Below, piece by piece: positions 1 through 23,290 of a stretch of DNA of 23,290 nt; position 1 is the stretch's first letter, and each line of letters opens with the position of its first letter. The translations under genes and the position numbers were made by a program. The notes under the pieces are model-generated. The model had not been told where the DNA came from. It did no database searches and saw only the letters and a program-made list of their open reading frames with translations. Origin of the DNA: Hemicentrotus pulcherrimus (lineage: Eukaryota; Echinodermata; Echinoidea; Camarodonta; Strongylocentrotidae); contig BEXV01001003.1 of NCBI GenBank assembly GCA_003118195.1, positions 38,051-61,340 on the forward strand, in the 5' to 3' direction.

Positions 1-32
1 CTAATGTATTTCAAAATAGGCTCGGTTTTTAC

Positions 33-104
33 CTCTCTTTTATCTTGCTCCTTTGCCAAATGTTCATTGAATGCTTCGAAGTTTGTGCTGATTTCCTCAG
101 CCAT
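33..104 (-). CDS. TSN: Probable translin, first coding exon (partial)
   Basis: Translin is a nucleic-acid-binding protein that forms octamers and, with TRAX, the C3PO endoribonuclease that removes passenger strands in RNA interference. Read on the minus strand, an ATG at 104-102 opens 24 codons beginning MAEEISTNFEAFNEHLAKEQ and ending DKRE. The exon ends exactly at a GT donor (32-31, GAGAG|GTAAAA). The spacing and residues (F..F...LA.EQD.RE) match the known N-terminus of animal translin, where EQDIRE is followed by EIRKVV. Only this exon is in the window; the rest would lie to the left. The start is chosen because it is the first ATG and matches the translin N-terminal length. The gene is divergent from ULK4. 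The match is short, so another coiled-coil protein cannot be excluded. Confidence 0.62.
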
Positions 105-769
105 GATAACCTATAGGCTCAGTAAGAGTTTCTAAAAAGATTAAGAAAATACTAGCCAGTCGATCGGCTCAACTCAACTGCAGATAAGTTCAACGCGTGC
201 TTTATCCTGTTTACCTACACATTCATGTACGTACACTGCAGTGTACTGAGCAACCAACGGACCGGGGAAATCCCTATGCACGTGCTACCCTGCGCGCTCA
301 ACTATAAACAAGCAGAAAAGTAAATACCATTTTCCATTTGCTTCTCAAAGATACAGTACCTTCAGAAAATTGAAAAATATTTTGAAGCGTCGCTACACCA
401 GGGCAACTGCTCATGCTCTGCTTCTTGAAAGTTGGAGTCGAAACTGAAAGAAATTTTGCAGTATTAAGCTTGATCTGGGAATGAATTGTAAGCAATGAAT
501 AGATTACCTTTATATTGACATTTGATGATTCGTCTTGGCTGTTTGTCCGGGTGTTATGTAAGAGAAATATATAGAGTATGCAAGTGTGTTGTGTGTCGAC
601 GCCTGTGCAAGTGTGATCTCTGTGGAGGCTTTGTCGCAATATTTCCGATCCGGTTAACCGTACATTAACTGATCTGATTCCTTTGATCCTTCTTTCAGAA
701 TCTTGGATAAAGGGTAATAACATGTCATTAGTTTAAACTAAGTAATCAGATCAGTTAACTGGAAACATA
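105..769. other. Intergenic region between translin-like exon and SINE
   Basis: This should contain the translin 5' UTR and promoter. A canonical E-box CACGTG lies at 279-284 and a TATAAA string at about 303-308, but neither can be assigned to a start site from sequence alone. A 141-codon minus-strand open frame (723-298) has no recognisable family features, low-complexity composition and no splice context, so I do not call it a gene. Confidence 0.4.
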
Positions 770-1146
770 GCGAGTTGGCTCAATCTGTAATAGTGTAAAG
801 CGTCTGCCTGTCGAACCAAAGATCCCGGGTTCGACTCGATCTCCCGCCCAGGCAGATGACTGAAGCCTGCGTTGTGTATTAACGTGCTCCTTCCCTTGTT
901 TATAGACGCAAGTTGTGTCAAGCGGAAAACCCTCCGTCCCTAGGATAGGACGTTAAATGGAGGCACCGTGTACAGGAGAGTCACCACCCTTGCAAGTTAA
1001 GAACTACATGTATTCGTATAAGATTAAGGGGAAAACCCCAGTGTAATGGTCCACCTGCACACCTCAATCAGGCTGAGTATACGGCATCTGCAAGAATCTT
1101 CAGTATTGAAGGAGACAGATTATCTTGAAGAAGAAGAAGAAGAATA
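770..1146 (+). mobile_element. tRNA-derived SINE, full-length-like copy
   Basis: The 5' end looks like a tRNA: GCGAGTTGGCTCAATCTG (RNA polymerase III A-box region) is followed about 45 nt later by a B box, GGGTTCGACTC, at 828-838. The tRNA-related head is followed by an unrelated body, including CCTCCGTCCCTAGGATAGGA and GTTAAATGGAGGC. It ends in a short GAA-repeat tail at about 1125-1144. A related, shorter copy lies inverted at 20600-20783, which confirms an interspersed family. The A box carries a small insertion relative to the second copy, so this copy is probably inactive. It sits in the intergenic space upstream of ULK4. Confidence 0.85.
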
Positions 1147-22852
<21,706 letters not shown>

Positions 22853-23290
22853 GTAAGTCAAGATACTAAATATAGTTTGATGGGAACCAAAAGGATGTTA
22901 ACTCTGTTTTAAAGTATAGGAGTTAATGACTTTCTTGCTCCAAACAGACGAAATGGTTCTATGCCATGCTCCAAGAACATATGCTCACAGTCAGTATCCT
23001 ACACAAACTGAAATACCCAATTTAAATCCTGGACAAAACACTTTGCTAACCCTAACCTGAAACCAAAACAACAACCCTGTGTAACCCTAATCCCTTATCT
23101 TTTATGAGATAAAGCCTGCAGCAGTTTTGCTATGGCAAATTTAGGGTCTCTTAAAATGTATATTATTCTATAAGGCATTCTTTGTCACATGTTTTAGTAG
23201 AAAAGGCCTATTTTAAAGCCTTGATAAACATTTTCATCAGTATGGTAAGGTAAATTGTCTATTTGCCCCCCTCCCCCCCCCCCCCCCCCC
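22853..23290 (+). other. Start of ULK4 intron 25, ending in a poly-C run
   Basis: Intronic sequence with CTAACCCTAACC-type stretches at about 23046-23057. The window ends in a C-rich run (23266-23290, one T), which may be a real homopolymer or a sequence-contig edge. No convincing final exon is present. Confidence 0.55.

Noticed and set aside
298..723. 141-codon minus-strand open frame upstream of the SINE
   Set aside because: No recognised motif, no coding-like composition and no supporting splice or start context.
771..842. Genuine tRNA gene
   Set aside because: It has A- and B-box-like motifs, but the cloverleaf is disrupted, and the sequence continues into a body and tail shared with another copy, so it is a SINE head.
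22853..22912. Read-through of exon 25 giving VSQDTKY, faintly like human VTSNEKH
   Set aside because: GTAAGT is a textbook donor and itself reads V-S in this phase. The following residues lose all similarity, so intron retention or coincidence is more likely than coding sequence.
22948..23025. Possible terminal ULK4 exon after CAAACAG, encoding 25 codons starting TKWFYAML and a TAA
   Set aside because: It is in the right phase, but the residues do not resemble the ULK4 C-terminus (human continues VTSNEKHLESLKNAGSLLRAL), and the acceptor tract is mediocre. The true last exon is more likely outside the window.

Overview
The window is animal genomic DNA: AT-rich, gene-sparse, with GT-AG introns and many short transposable elements. 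It most likely comes from an echinoderm, probably a sea urchin. That assignment is an inference. It rests on the divergence of the encoded protein from human ULK4, on the tRNA-derived SINEs and foldback MITEs, and on copies of CAAGAAAGA, the element known downstream of sea urchin histone genes.

One gene fills almost the whole window on the + strand: the orthologue of ULK4, a ciliary pseudokinase with C-terminal ARM/HEAT-type helical repeats. I could place 25 coding exons (1817 to 22852). Every junction agrees in phase, and together they give 1240 codons against about 1275 residues in human ULK4. Only the last 35-50 residues appear to lie beyond the window's right edge. Exons 1-7 encode the pseudokinase domain, exons 8-9 a low-complexity linker ending in the ULK4 motif PIIDNPK, and exons 10-25 the helical-repeat half. 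The reading frame is interrupted once, by a TGA in exon 21 (17679-17681) where human has Ser.

At the left edge, on the - strand, lies a short first coding exon (33-104) that resembles the start of translin. If so, translin and ULK4 are divergently arranged about 1.7 kb apart, with a tRNA-derived SINE between them.

The introns hold a dense set of repeats. Intron 2 carries a TA-flanked Tc1/mariner-like element inserted into an older repeat. Intron 5 has a CR1/L2-type LINE tail. Intron 8 has a foldback with a poly-C loop. Intron 9 holds a decaying tandem array built from the 3' end of exon 9. Intron 11 has an internally deleted hAT element with perfect 8-bp target duplications. Intron 18 has a TTAA-flanked foldback, and introns 19 and 22 have further MITEs, one ending about 15 nt before a splice acceptor. 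Intron 23 has a second SINE. Intron 24 has a foldback element packed with histone-type 3'-end signals (stem-loops plus CAAGAAAGA). The last item, the in-frame TGA and the exon 9 array are the most unusual observations.
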